A DNA stretch of 64,000 nucleotides from CAWBBA01 sp963729795. Its GTDB lineage: Bacteria; Desulfobacterota; Desulfomonilia; Desulfomonilales; Desulfomonilaceae. Of the stretch, positions 1 to 7,591 are shown in pieces (the stretch's first letter is position 1; each line of letters begins with the position of its first letter). Position numbers and translations under genes: made by a program. The notes below the pieces were generated by a model. That model was not told the origin of the DNA, made no database searches, and saw only the letters and a program-made list of their open reading frames with translations. Location of the stretch: the NCBI GenBank assembly GCA_963729795.1, contig CAVSPC010000056.1:61991-125990 (forward strand). Reading direction: 5' to 3'.

Positions 1-1
1 T

Positions 2-301
2 GAATCTACCATAAGCCGCGTCACTACCAACAAGTATATGCATACTCCACGTGGCATCTTCGAACTCAAATATTTCTTTAACTCGGGAATACGACATGGG
101 TCCGATGCTGTTGCGTCGGAATCAGTGAAGAATCAGATCTTACGGATTGTAAAGAACGAAAACCCGAAAAAGCCTGCCAGCGACAAACAAATAGTGGAGG
201 AGCTGGCTAAGTGCGAAATACACATTGCCCGCCGCACTATAGCTAAGTACAGGGAATTAATGGGCATTCCGCCATCGAGTAAGCGGAGAAAGAAATTCTG
301 A
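2..301 (+). CDS. rpoN: RNA polymerase sigma-54 factor RpoN, C-terminal part
   Basis: This is the 3' end of a gene that begins before the window; the reading frame is open from base 2. RpoN directs core RNA polymerase to -24/-12 promoters and needs an AAA+ activator. The visible part covers the DNA-binding end: the segment ESTISRVTTNKY, a GIFELKYFF stretch, and the RpoN box ARRTIAKYRE, which reads the -24 element. The tail ends in a basic run (SSKRRKKF). The next gene is hpf, 43 bases downstream, and ptsN follows, which is the usual rpoN-hpf-ptsN neighbourhood of proteobacteria. The family assignment is secure; only the N-terminal domains cannot be judged. Confidence 0.96.
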   Translation, partial: ESTISRVTTNKYMHTPRGIFELKYFFNSGIRHGSDAVASESVKNQILRIVKNENPKKPASDKQIVEELAKCEIHIARRTIAKYRELMGIPPSSKRRKKF

Positions 302-305
302 GTCA

Positions 306-328
306 AAGGACCGCGAGTCAAGGTCCTT
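306..328 (+). promoter_or_regulatory. Stem-loop between rpoN and hpf
   Basis: A perfect 7-bp inverted repeat, AAGGACC / GGTCCTT with a 9-base loop, lies between the rpoN stop and the hpf ribosome binding site (GGGAGG at 332-337). No T-run follows it, so it is not a classic intrinsic terminator. It could be an RNA-processing or stability hairpin that uncouples hpf expression from rpoN. The structure is seen; the role is inferred. Confidence 0.4.
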
Positions 329-344
329 CTAGGGAGGTAACTCT

Positions 345-887
345 ATGCAACTTTCTGTGACTTTCAGACATTTGGAATCATCTGACGCGCTGAAGAATTA
401 CGTCCAGGAAAGAACTTCACGGCTAACCAAGTACATAGATAGACCTTTGGAAAGCCAGGTTACCCTTTCGGTACAAAAATTCATGCAAACAGCCGACGTG
501 GTAATCAACGCCGACGGCATCCGTATTGCTGGCCAAGAGTCTCATGAGGACATGTATGCCGCTATAGATTTGGTCATGGACAAAATCGAGCGTCAGGTAA
601 AAAAGTACAAGGACAAAATCAGGACACATAGACCTTCCCAGGGAAAGGAAATCACGTGGCGTCGAGACATATATGAACAGGAGAGCTTCGAGGATGACCG
701 GGAACCGGTAGTTGTGCGAACAGAAAACTATTTCGTTAAACCAATGTCCGTGGACGAAGCGGCAATGCAGATGGATCTATCGCAACAGGAGTTCCTTGTG
801 TTCAACAATGCGTCCACGCAGACGGTAAACGTCCTTTATCGGCGCAAAGACGGCAACTATGGCCTGATAGTCCCACAGTCCTCCTAG
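345..887 (+). CDS. hpf: Ribosome hibernation promoting factor, long form
   Basis: HPF binds the decoding centre of idle ribosomes and, in its long form, drives 100S dimer formation in stationary phase. At 180 residues this is the long form. Residues 1-100 are the S30AE (RaiA-like) domain, opening MQLSVTFRHLESSD. A charged linker follows, and residues about 125-178 form the C-terminal dimerisation domain, with the typical VKPMSVDEAAMQM and LYRRKDGNYGLI segments. The ATG is preceded by GGGAGG seven bases upstream, which settles the start. It sits between rpoN and ptsN, as in many proteobacteria. Confidence 0.95.
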   Translation: MQLSVTFRHLESSDALKNYVQERTSRLTKYIDRPLESQVTLSVQKFMQTADVVINADGIRIAGQESHEDMYAAIDLVMDKIERQVKKYKDKIRTHRPSQGKEITWRRDIYEQESFEDDREPVVVRTENYFVKPMSVDEAAMQMDLSQQEFLVFNNASTQTVNVLYRRKDGNYGLIVPQSS

Positions 888-953
888 CAAAGGATATGCG
901 GAAACATAAGATCCACTATTCTGTCCGATGACACAACGGAGATCGGACAAACC

Positions 954-984
954 GCCCGGTTAGAGAGAGCGCTCTGAACCGGGC
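954..984 (+). terminator. Long inverted repeat after hpf
   Basis: GCCCGGTT at 954-961 pairs with AACCGGGC at 977-984, and the interior contains a further self-complementary AGAGCGCTCT. The hairpin is strong and GC-rich and lies about 65 bases after the hpf stop. It is followed by an alternating TA run, not a T-tract. It may end or trim the hpf transcript. A factor-independent terminator is possible but not textbook. Confidence 0.45.
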
Positions 985-1118
985 TATATATATCACCTTG
1001 GGATAGCGGCTGAAATGGAACTGATGTACATCACGGCTACTAAGCCTTTCTCCGATTGATCGGCGAGAGATCTCGCCTCGACCGTGGAATTCGGCGCCCC
1101 ACCTCTAGAGTATCATAG

Positions 1119-1583
1119 ATGAAGATTCTTGATTTTCTTAGACCTGAAGCAATAATTTCATCACTGGAAGCCGGTTCGAAAGAGGAAGTTCTCGAACAAC
1201 TGGTCGAACCTATTGCCAAATCGAATCCCAACATGAGCAGGTCGCTTCTGGTCGAAACTCTCATCGAGCGGGAAAATCTGGGGAGCACCGGCATTGGCGG
1301 TGGGGTGGCCATTCCTCACGGGAAGTTCGATGGACTTGGCGGACTCGTGGCCAGTTTTGGGAAAAGCTCCAAAGGGATAAATTTCAGCTCGATGGACAAC
1401 AGGCCGGCGTTTCTGTTCTTCCTTCTCATTGCCCCAAAAGACTCGGCTGGCGAGCATCTTAAAGCGTTGGCCCGGATCTCCAGGCTGTTCAAAGATCCGC
1501 TGTTCAAGAGCAGTCTTCAACAGGCAACATCAGCAGGAGAGATTTACGGCATACTGCAGGATTATGACTCACGGCTCCCCTGA
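1119..1583 (+). CDS. ptsN: PTS IIA-like nitrogen-regulatory protein PtsN
   Basis: This is a PTS EIIA of the fructose/nitrogen-regulatory class (154 residues, normal length). It takes a phosphate from NPr/HPr on a conserved histidine and acts as a signalling protein rather than a sugar carrier. The active histidine is His67 in GGGVAIPHGKFDG. The N-terminal LRPEAIISSLEAGSKEEVL segment is typical of the family. No EIIB or EIIC domain is attached. It follows rpoN and hpf in the same orientation with a 231-base gap holding a hairpin, so it may have its own promoter. It ends convergently, 16 bases from the end of hisH. Confidence 0.93.
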   Translation: MKILDFLRPEAIISSLEAGSKEEVLEQLVEPIAKSNPNMSRSLLVETLIERENLGSTGIGGGVAIPHGKFDGLGGLVASFGKSSKGINFSSMDNRPAFLFFLLIAPKDSAGEHLKALARISRLFKDPLFKSSLQQATSAGEIYGILQDYDSRLP

Positions 1584-1599
1584 TTCCTTTCAGCGAATT

Positions 1600-2211
1600 C
1601 TACAACCTCGCGAAATTAGCTAGGATCTTTAACCCGTTCTCTTGGCTCTTCTCCGGATGAAACTGAACGGCAAAGATGTTGTCCCGGGCTACGGCGCAAG
1701 TAAATGTGATGCCGTACTGGGTTTGCCCTGCCACGTCCGCGCTGTCGTCCGGAAGCACATAATAGGAGTGCACAAAGTAAAAATGGCAGGCATCCGGAAT
1801 TCCTCGAAAGATTGGGACATCCTTGCGGAATAATACCTGGTTCCATCCCATGTGAGGAATTTTCAATTTCATATTCCGGTCGAACGCCTTTACTCCTCCT
1901 CGGATTACTTTCAAGCCTTCATGAAGACCGAATTCTTCAGAGTCGTCAAATAGGAGTTGCAGCCCTAAGCAAATTCCCAGAAAAGGGCGCTCCGATTTGA
2001 TAAATTCCAAAATCGGTTCGACCAAATTCAGGCGGGACAGATTCTTCATGCATTCCGGAAATGCCCCCACGCCCGGTAGCACAAGGGCATCGGCTTTTCG
2101 GATCGCTTCGGGATCTCTTGCTATAACGGCATGCGACCCTATTCGTTCAAATCCCTTCTGAACGCTTCGCAAATTTCCCATCCCATAGTCGACGATAACT
2201 ATCATCAACAC
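1600..2211 (-). CDS. hisH: Imidazole glycerol phosphate synthase, glutaminase subunit HisH
   Basis: HisH hydrolyses glutamine and passes ammonia to HisF for closure of the imidazole ring in histidine synthesis. The triad is visible: Cys81 in GICLGLQLLF, and His185 and Glu187 in VQFHPEKSQ. The N-terminus IVIVDYGMGNLRSV is characteristic. Two starts are possible: the ATG at 2211, or the ATG two codons on at 2205, which gives the more usual MIVIVDYG start. It is the last gene of the murA-hisB-hisH run. hisA and hisF do not follow here, so the partner HisF must be elsewhere. Confidence 0.95.
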   Translation of the reverse strand: MLMIVIVDYGMGNLRSVQKGFERIGSHAVIARDPEAIRKADALVLPGVGAFPECMKNLSRLNLVEPILEFIKSERPFLGICLGLQLLFDDSEEFGLHEGLKVIRGGVKAFDRNMKLKIPHMGWNQVLFRKDVPIFRGIPDACHFYFVHSYYVLPDDSADVAGQTQYGITFTCAVARDNIFAVQFHPEKSQENGLKILANFARL

Positions 2212-2247
2212 CTCGACGAAGTTCGAATTACGCTCAGCTACTATAAC

Positions 2248-2868
2248 CTATTCCAGTATTCCTTTGGTGGAAGGTACACCGGCGACTCTGGGGTCCAATT
2301 CCACGGCTTGGCGCAATGCCCGGCCGAGAGCCTTGAATACCGCTTCGGCCGCGTGATGAGGATTATCCGCCGCATGCACAGTCGCATGGAGGGTCGCACC
2401 TGCGCGGTCAGCCATGGCCTGAAGAAACACCGGCACAAGGTCCAGAGAGAACCCCCCAGCGCTTCTGCCGCCGAGCGGGTTGGAGAACACGAGAAGAGGA
2501 CGCCCGGAAAGATCAATTGCCACCGATGCCAGAGCCTCATCCATAGGGAGCATGGCAAAGCCGTATCTGCGGACTCCTTGCTTTTTTCCCAGGGCCTGCC
2601 TCAGAGCTTCCCCAAAACAGAGTCCCACATCCTCCACAGTGTGATGGTGATCAACGTGGAGATCGCCTTTGGCTGAGATGTCCAGGTTCAGAAGTCCGTG
2701 TCGAGCAATATGATCCAGCATGTGATCCAGGAAGCCGATTCCCGTGGAAATCCGCGCTATTCCCGTCCCCTCCAGAGTTAGCTTTATATGCACATTCGTC
2801 TCGGCTGTTTTGCGGGATATTTCTGCCTCCCTGATGAGAGCCTGCTTTTCGCCTGGTTTACGCGTCAC
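2248..2868 (-). CDS. hisB: Imidazoleglycerol-phosphate dehydratase HisB
   Basis: This enzyme dehydrates imidazoleglycerol phosphate to imidazole acetol phosphate with a dinuclear Mn centre. At 206 residues it is the monofunctional form, without the histidinol-phosphatase domain of enterobacteria. The two metal-binding histidine clusters are present: HVDHHHTVEDVG (His74-76) and ADNPHHAAEAVF. The signature GFLDHMLDHIARHG is also present. Its start codon overlaps the murA stop by four bases (ATGA), so translation is probably coupled to murA. Confidence 0.97.
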   Translation of the reverse strand: MTRKPGEKQALIREAEISRKTAETNVHIKLTLEGTGIARISTGIGFLDHMLDHIARHGLLNLDISAKGDLHVDHHHTVEDVGLCFGEALRQALGKKQGVRRYGFAMLPMDEALASVAIDLSGRPLLVFSNPLGGRSAGGFSLDLVPVFLQAMADRAGATLHATVHAADNPHHAAEAVFKALGRALRQAVELDPRVAGVPSTKGILE

Positions 2869-4130
2869 AATATTTCGTCCTTTTCACGTCTTATATCCGC
2901 TCCAAGATTTGATAGCTTATCTTCAATGTGCTCGTAACCACGGTCCAAGTGATAAACCCTGTGAATTTCGGTCGCTCCTTCGGCGGCCAAACCGGCCAGG
3001 ATCAGCGACGCGCTCGCCCTGAGATCTGTGGCCTGAACGTGCGCACCGGAAAGTTTGCCAACTCCGTCAACTTTGGCGGTTCGTCCCGTTACTCTGATGC
3101 GAGCGCCCATGCGCACCAATTCCTGAACATGCATAAAGCGATTTTCGAAAACATTTTCGGTAATTCGTGCCTGTGCATTCCCTAACGCCATAAGGGCCAT
3201 GTATTGGGCCTGAAAGTCGGTTGCAAACCCTGGATACGGGTCAGTACCCACGTCACGACTCCTTATTGCCCCGTTGGAAGCCACCCTGACCTCATGTTCG
3301 GCCACTTCCACTTTCAGTCCGGCTTCTTCAAGTTTTTCCAGCAAAGCATGTAGATGGCTCGATTCGCAACCGCATACCCGGATGTCTCCGCGAGTTATCG
3401 CTGCGGCCATCATGTACGTGCCGGCCTCGATACGGTCCGGCATTAATTCGTGGACCATTCCGTGAAGGGAACCTTTTCCTTCTATCACTATGGTGCCAGT
3501 GCCCGCTCCCTCGATGCTGCCGCCCATCTTGTTGATGATCTCGGCAAGTTCTGTTACCTCCGGCTCAATGGCACAGTTGCGCAGAACGCTGGTTCCTTGA
3601 GCCAGAGCTGCCGCCATCATAAGGTTTTCCGTGCCTGTGACCGTCTTGAGGTCAAATGTAAAGTCGGCTCCTTTAAGTTTTCGGGACCGGGCTTGCACGT
3701 AACCATTTTGAAGCACGATGGTTGCGCCCATAGCTTCCAGACCTTTGAGGTGCTGGTCAATAGGTCTGGCACCGATGGCACAACCCCCGGGAAGGCTTAC
3801 ATCCGCCCTTCCTTCACGAGCCATCAAAGGGCCCAAGACCATGACCGAAGCCCTCATGGTTTTCACAAGCTCATAGGGAGCCGTGTGATCCGCAAGCTCT
3901 CTCGCCTTGATTCTCAGGGCCCCGGCAGTGACGTCATCAAGTTGAACGCCGAGATGCAATAGCAATTGTTTGGTGGTTCGGATGTCCTTGAGGGCCGGGA
4001 CTCGGTGGAAGACCATCTCCTCCTCGCACAGCAGAGAAGCGCACAAAGCAGGCAAAGCCGCATTCTTCGAGCCGCTGATTTTGACCGCCCCCCTCAGTGG
4101 TACGCCTCCACGAATCACAATTTTTTCCAT
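2865..4130 (-). CDS. murA: UDP-N-acetylglucosamine 1-carboxyvinyltransferase MurA
   Basis: MurA performs the first committed step of peptidoglycan synthesis, transferring enolpyruvate from PEP to UDP-GlcNAc in the cytoplasm. The length (421 residues) is normal. The N-terminal ISGSKNAALPAL loop carries the substrate-binding Lys22-Asn23. The catalytic cysteine, Cys117 in LPGGCAIGARP, is retained, so fosfomycin sensitivity is expected. A GAGGAG-type ribosome binding site precedes the ATG. It heads the murA-hisB-hisH run, an arrangement seen in several Desulfobacterota, though I rely on memory for that. Confidence 0.97.
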   Translation of the reverse strand: MEKIVIRGGVPLRGAVKISGSKNAALPALCASLLCEEEMVFHRVPALKDIRTTKQLLLHLGVQLDDVTAGALRIKARELADHTAPYELVKTMRASVMVLGPLMAREGRADVSLPGGCAIGARPIDQHLKGLEAMGATIVLQNGYVQARSRKLKGADFTFDLKTVTGTENLMMAAALAQGTSVLRNCAIEPEVTELAEIINKMGGSIEGAGTGTIVIEGKGSLHGMVHELMPDRIEAGTYMMAAAITRGDIRVCGCESSHLHALLEKLEEAGLKVEVAEHEVRVASNGAIRSRDVGTDPYPGFATDFQAQYMALMALGNAQARITENVFENRFMHVQELVRMGARIRVTGRTAKVDGVGKLSGAHVQATDLRASASLILAGLAAEGATEIHRVYHLDRGYEHIEDKLSNLGADIRREKDEIL

Positions 4131-4172
4131 GACTCTCCTCTTTTCATCCAGCCCTGGTGGACGCGCTTACCC

Positions 4173-4481
4173 TCAGTAGGTGGGGCCCCGACCGCCGGGT
4201 ATATATTCACATGCAGATAACCACAAAGCATTGAGCAAAACGTCTTCGGTGGCTGTATAGCATCTTCGGAGGGCCTGTGCAACAGAATCGCCCGAACCGG
4301 CGAGCCCGAGATCATCGACAAAGGTTAGTTTGGAGAAGGACGCACAATTGCCAACCACAAAGATGTCTACGTTCTGGACGAGCCTGCCAACGACCTTTAC
4401 ATTCTCCAAAACTGGGCAAATATCGTGCCATTGACTCAGGTCCCCGCAAGGCTGTCCTGATCTGCCAAGCTGCGAAGTCAA
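4173..4481 (-). CDS. Possible small or remnant ORF upstream of murA
   Basis: The frame would start at a TTG and encode about 102 residues. The product contains NVDIFVVGNCASFSKL and a plausible helix GDSVAQALRRCYTATEDVLL. I recognise no family. Codon use looks more like coding sequence than chance, and the frame stays open a little further upstream, to a stop near 4542. That could mean the tail of an older, degraded gene. It ends 42 bases before murA. Evidence is weak and no good ribosome binding site is seen. Confidence 0.25.
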   Translation of the reverse strand: MTSQLGRSGQPCGDLSQWHDICPVLENVKVVGRLVQNVDIFVVGNCASFSKLTFVDDLGLAGSGDSVAQALRRCYTATEDVLLNALWLSACEYIPGGRGPTY

Positions 4482-4791
4482 GGCTAGTGGTGCGCGTATT
4501 GCACCATTTTTTGATAACTTTCCCTCTTCAAAACTGTTCGGTCAGGCGAGGCTCAGAGAAGAAACTCTCACGGGCAGGCCTGAAATGCTTTTTAGAACAG
4601 AGAAATGCCTGTAATCCTGCCCCGGATCGTGCACCGATGGGGCCAAAGGGGGAGTCAATTCAGCGTCACTGTTTCTCTTCGCAGCCTCTTCGAACTTGCA
4701 AAGAGGCTGTTGAGTGAGTCATCAGCGCGTTTTTTTGTCGGCTGGGATACTTGGCCGGCCGCAGATTTCTCAAATGGAAGGAGATCGTTAA
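4482..4791. other. Intergenic stretch between murA side and HU gene
   Basis: About 310 bases with no gene I can support. It must contain the promoters for the divergent murA operon and for the HU-like gene. I could not pick a convincing -35/-10 or -24/-12 pair. A GGAAGGAG ribosome binding site for the HU gene sits at its right end. Confidence 0.4.
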
Positions 4792-5076
4792 ATGACGAAA
4801 CCTGAAATCGTGGCTTTCATTGCCGAACGAGCTGAGATCAGCAAAAAAGCCGCCACCGCCGTTCTGGACACCATCGTTGACACCATCCACTCCGCGCTGA
4901 AAGCCGAGGAAGGAAGGATACGCATTTCTGCTCTTGGCACTTTCAGGGTAGTCCAAATGAATGCCCGCAGAGGAGTTAACCCGCGCACGGGCAAGAAAAT
5001 GACTATTCCAGCCATGAGGGTTCCACGGTTTTCTCCTGCCAAAGCCCTCAAGGAGATAGTCCGAGGAAAAAAATAG
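4792..5076 (+). CDS. HU/IHF-family DNA-binding protein
   Basis: This is a 94-residue nucleoid protein of the HU/IHF fold, which dimerises and bends DNA with two beta arms. The first 45 residues form the helical dimer core (TKPEIVAFIAERAEISKKAA). The arm region carries the family signature GTFRVVQMNARRGVNPRTGK, with the intercalating proline in RRGVNPRTG. The strong Shine-Dalgarno sequence GGAAGGAG fixes the ATG. The sequence does not distinguish HU from IHF with certainty; the single-subunit style and lack of an IHF-specific neighbour favour HU. Confidence 0.92.
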   Translation: MTKPEIVAFIAERAEISKKAATAVLDTIVDTIHSALKAEEGRIRISALGTFRVVQMNARRGVNPRTGKKMTIPAMRVPRFSPAKALKEIVRGKK

Positions 5077-5192
5077 TTGCTGGACGTCCTCGGATATGGG
5101 AATATCACACTGCAATCAAATTTCGCCGAAAAGACGTAATAGGCATAATTGCCGGGCTCTTTTGTGAAGTGTAGATGTTATGGGAGGGAGGA

Positions 5193-5771
5193 ATGTCCTG
5201 GTCGAAGGGACTTTTCGGCGCGACGGGGGTCGTGGTTCTCGTCCTGGGCCTGATGGGGACTTCCTGGGCCTTTAGCGTGCGTTACGCACTGTACGGTCGG
5301 GCAAAAGTGGTGCAGGTGGAATCATCCAATCTGCTCAAGGTGAAAATGCTGGACCGTGGTTCAATAGTCCCTATCCGTCTTCTTGGAGTCGGTTCGCCGC
5401 GCAACCGTGACCGAATAAGGCACCTCAGCCCGGAGATCCTCCTTTACATAAGGAAAAAGGATTTCTGGGAGATCTCGCGCGACTATGTCAAATCCCTCCT
5501 AAGCAAAAAGGTGGTGGAAGTTTGGGCTCGGAAGTGGGATCGATACGACGACAAACACCGATTGCTCGCTTATATTTCGATTCCTAACCGAGCCGACGCC
5601 CCCCTGGATCTGAACGGTGAAATCATCAAGAACGGTCTGGGTTTTGTGACTAGAGACTATGTGCACGTCACTTTCGCAAGCTACAGGCTACTCGAAGAAA
5701 ACGCCAGGAAGAATCATCTCGGGATCTGGAAAGGGCTCTCCATGAGCCGTCTTTCCTCATTGAAAGAGTAG
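5193..5771 (+). CDS. Exported thermonuclease-like (SNase-fold) protein
   Basis: The protein has a short basic N-terminus and a hydrophobic stretch (GLFGATGVVVLVLGLMGT) ending near SWAFS, a probable signal peptide, so it acts outside the cytoplasm. An SNase/TNase-like OB-fold domain follows, with VPIRLLGVGSPRNRD, RYDDKHRLLAYI and a C-terminal LLEENARKNHLGIWKG that is typical of the family. The usual acidic LGIDAPE motif is altered to LGVGSP, so nuclease activity is uncertain. I chose the ATG at 5193 because GGGAGGGAGG lies directly before it; an ATG at 5175 is in frame but has no such site. Confidence 0.8.
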   Translation: MSWSKGLFGATGVVVLVLGLMGTSWAFSVRYALYGRAKVVQVESSNLLKVKMLDRGSIVPIRLLGVGSPRNRDRIRHLSPEILLYIRKKDFWEISRDYVKSLLSKKVVEVWARKWDRYDDKHRLLAYISIPNRADAPLDLNGEIIKNGLGFVTRDYVHVTFASYRLLEENARKNHLGIWKGLSMSRLSSLKE

Positions 5772-5849
5772 CGCGTCCAGCGGTATGAATTGAAACATTT
5801 CTGTTGGCGCCGTAACTGAACTCCTAAAATTCCTTCCAGCGATCAGGTC

Positions 5850-7451
5850 TTGAAAGACTTTTCCTCCGAACTGCATTCTCTGGGAATTCCATACCTTGAA
5901 GTGGGATTCGAGGATTACCTTAGGGATGAATCCCGATTTCGTGGACATGCTTTCGGATTGGTACGCGCTCGCGGCGAAGAAGACGTCCTCGATGTCCTCC
6001 AAGTGGTCAACCGACTCCATATTCCACTGACGGTCGTATCAGGTAAAACGTCCCTTACCGGCGGGTCTGTCCCTCTTGGCGGCGTGATTCTCGACCTCAA
6101 GGGATTGGACTTCGTCGATAAGAATGATCCTGCGTTGGTAGGCCCGGGCATCGTACTCAAGGCATACAAGGATCATGTGGCCGGAAGGGGCTTGTTCTAC
6201 CCGCCTGACCCAACTTCGGAAGATTCATGTACGCTTGGTGGAAACGTCGCGTGCAACGCATCAGGAGCCTTGAGCTACCTGTATGGACCGACCCGGAACT
6301 ATATCCGAGGATTGAAGCTCGCTCTTCCCACCGGAACGGCCCTTGAGATTGAACGCGGCCAGATCGTTAGCGATCACGGCTACCTCACGATACCGGCGAA
6401 TTCGACTATGCCGCCAGAGACAGGAGATCTCATCATACCTGTCCCGAGCACGCCGCATTCAGACTGGACCTTGTGCAAAAACGCAGCAGGCTTGTATTCC
6501 TCCGAACCTATGGACCTGGTGGACCTCTTCATAGGAAGCGAAGGTATCCTTGGGATAATTCTGCAGGTCAAAACCCGCTTGCTTTTGCGCCGAAACCCAT
6601 CTTTCTCACTGATGCTCTACATTTCCACTCGAGAGCGGGCAGTGGAGCTTGTAACTCTGCTGAACTATTTCAAGCGATACTTTTACGACAGAGACCGGGG
6701 CTTCCGTCAAGAAGCGGAAAAGATGCTTATCGAATTGACGGGTCCAGCGCGCGTCTCTGATCTTGAGGAGTTCCGTGGAGTAGTGCCGTCTTGCATGGAA
6801 TGGTTTGGCGCATCTGTCGCGCCACTCTTGTCGCACGAAAGGGCTGGAAAACTGGCAGGAGTTTATGGCTGTCTTTATGTTGAACAGGAATACTCGGCAG
6901 AAGAAGACCCTATGGTAAGGGCCTCACAGTGGGCATTACTGGTGAAGATGTTAAATGACTCAATGCCGGATGGTTCTCCGCCTATCGAAACTGAAATTGC
7001 CCTTGATGAGAATCAGATTCGCAAGATGAGAAAAGATCGGCAGAATGTACCTGAAAGACTCAATGAATTGATCAGACCAGGCATGGTGAAGATTGGAACT
7101 GATTTTGCCGTTCCCATAGCGCATTTGGAAAGCTTGATGAAGCTGTACGACGATACTCTTCCCTCGGGAAAGTCCTATGTATTCGGGCACATCGGAAATG
7201 CGCACCTTCACTCGAATGTCCTCGCTGAAAACAGTGAAGAGCTGGAGTCTTACTGCTCCCTTACGCGGCAACTTGCCCTGGAAGTGTGCAAGCTGGGAGG
7301 GAGCGTTTCCGGAGAGCACGGCATTGGTAAGCTGAAACGTGAAATGCTGGAGATGATGCTCGGCGAGGAGGGGATCGATGAAATCAGAAAAATCAAACGA
7401 ATTCTCGATCCAAACCTGATACTGAATATCAACAATATGGTAAGAATTTGA
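5850..7451 (+). CDS. FAD-linked oxidase, GlcD / D-lactate dehydrogenase type
   Basis: This is a flavoprotein of the PCMH/vanillyl-alcohol-oxidase fold that oxidises 2-hydroxy acids such as D-lactate, glycolate or D-2-hydroxyglutarate. The N-terminal FAD-binding domain (about residues 30-220) has VVSGKTSLTGGS and PPDPTSED. The C-terminal FAD-oxidase domain has the metal/substrate histidines HIGNAHLHSN and the closing signature SGEHGIGKLKR. The start is a TTG at 5850. An in-frame TGA at 5817 leaves no better start and only a weak AGG precedes it. No Fe-S subunit (GlcF) is adjacent, so the electron acceptor is unknown. The exact substrate cannot be read from the sequence. Confidence 0.88.
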   Translation: MKDFSSELHSLGIPYLEVGFEDYLRDESRFRGHAFGLVRARGEEDVLDVLQVVNRLHIPLTVVSGKTSLTGGSVPLGGVILDLKGLDFVDKNDPALVGPGIVLKAYKDHVAGRGLFYPPDPTSEDSCTLGGNVACNASGALSYLYGPTRNYIRGLKLALPTGTALEIERGQIVSDHGYLTIPANSTMPPETGDLIIPVPSTPHSDWTLCKNAAGLYSSEPMDLVDLFIGSEGILGIILQVKTRLLLRRNPSFSLMLYISTRERAVELVTLLNYFKRYFYDRDRGFRQEAEKMLIELTGPARVSDLEEFRGVVPSCMEWFGASVAPLLSHERAGKLAGVYGCLYVEQEYSAEEDPMVRASQWALLVKMLNDSMPDGSPPIETEIALDENQIRKMRKDRQNVPERLNELIRPGMVKIGTDFAVPIAHLESLMKLYDDTLPSGKSYVFGHIGNAHLHSNVLAENSEELESYCSLTRQLALEVCKLGGSVSGEHGIGKLKREMLEMMLGEEGIDEIRKIKRILDPNLILNINNMVRI

Positions 7452-7591
7452 ACAGGGCGCCGAAAGTCGGCTTATTACACCCAGAAGCAGCCATTCCTTT
7501 TCTTATGCTTTGTTCTTGACCGTTCCGGCCTCAGAGGCTATCAACCTTTGAGGGAAAAGCCATTTTTCGCCTTTTCACGGAGAACTATGGG

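Noticed and set aside
4277..4717. A 146-residue plus-strand frame upstream of the HU gene.
   Set aside because: Composition is rich in Arg, Cys and Pro without pattern, there is no ribosome binding site, and it competes with a more plausible minus-strand frame.
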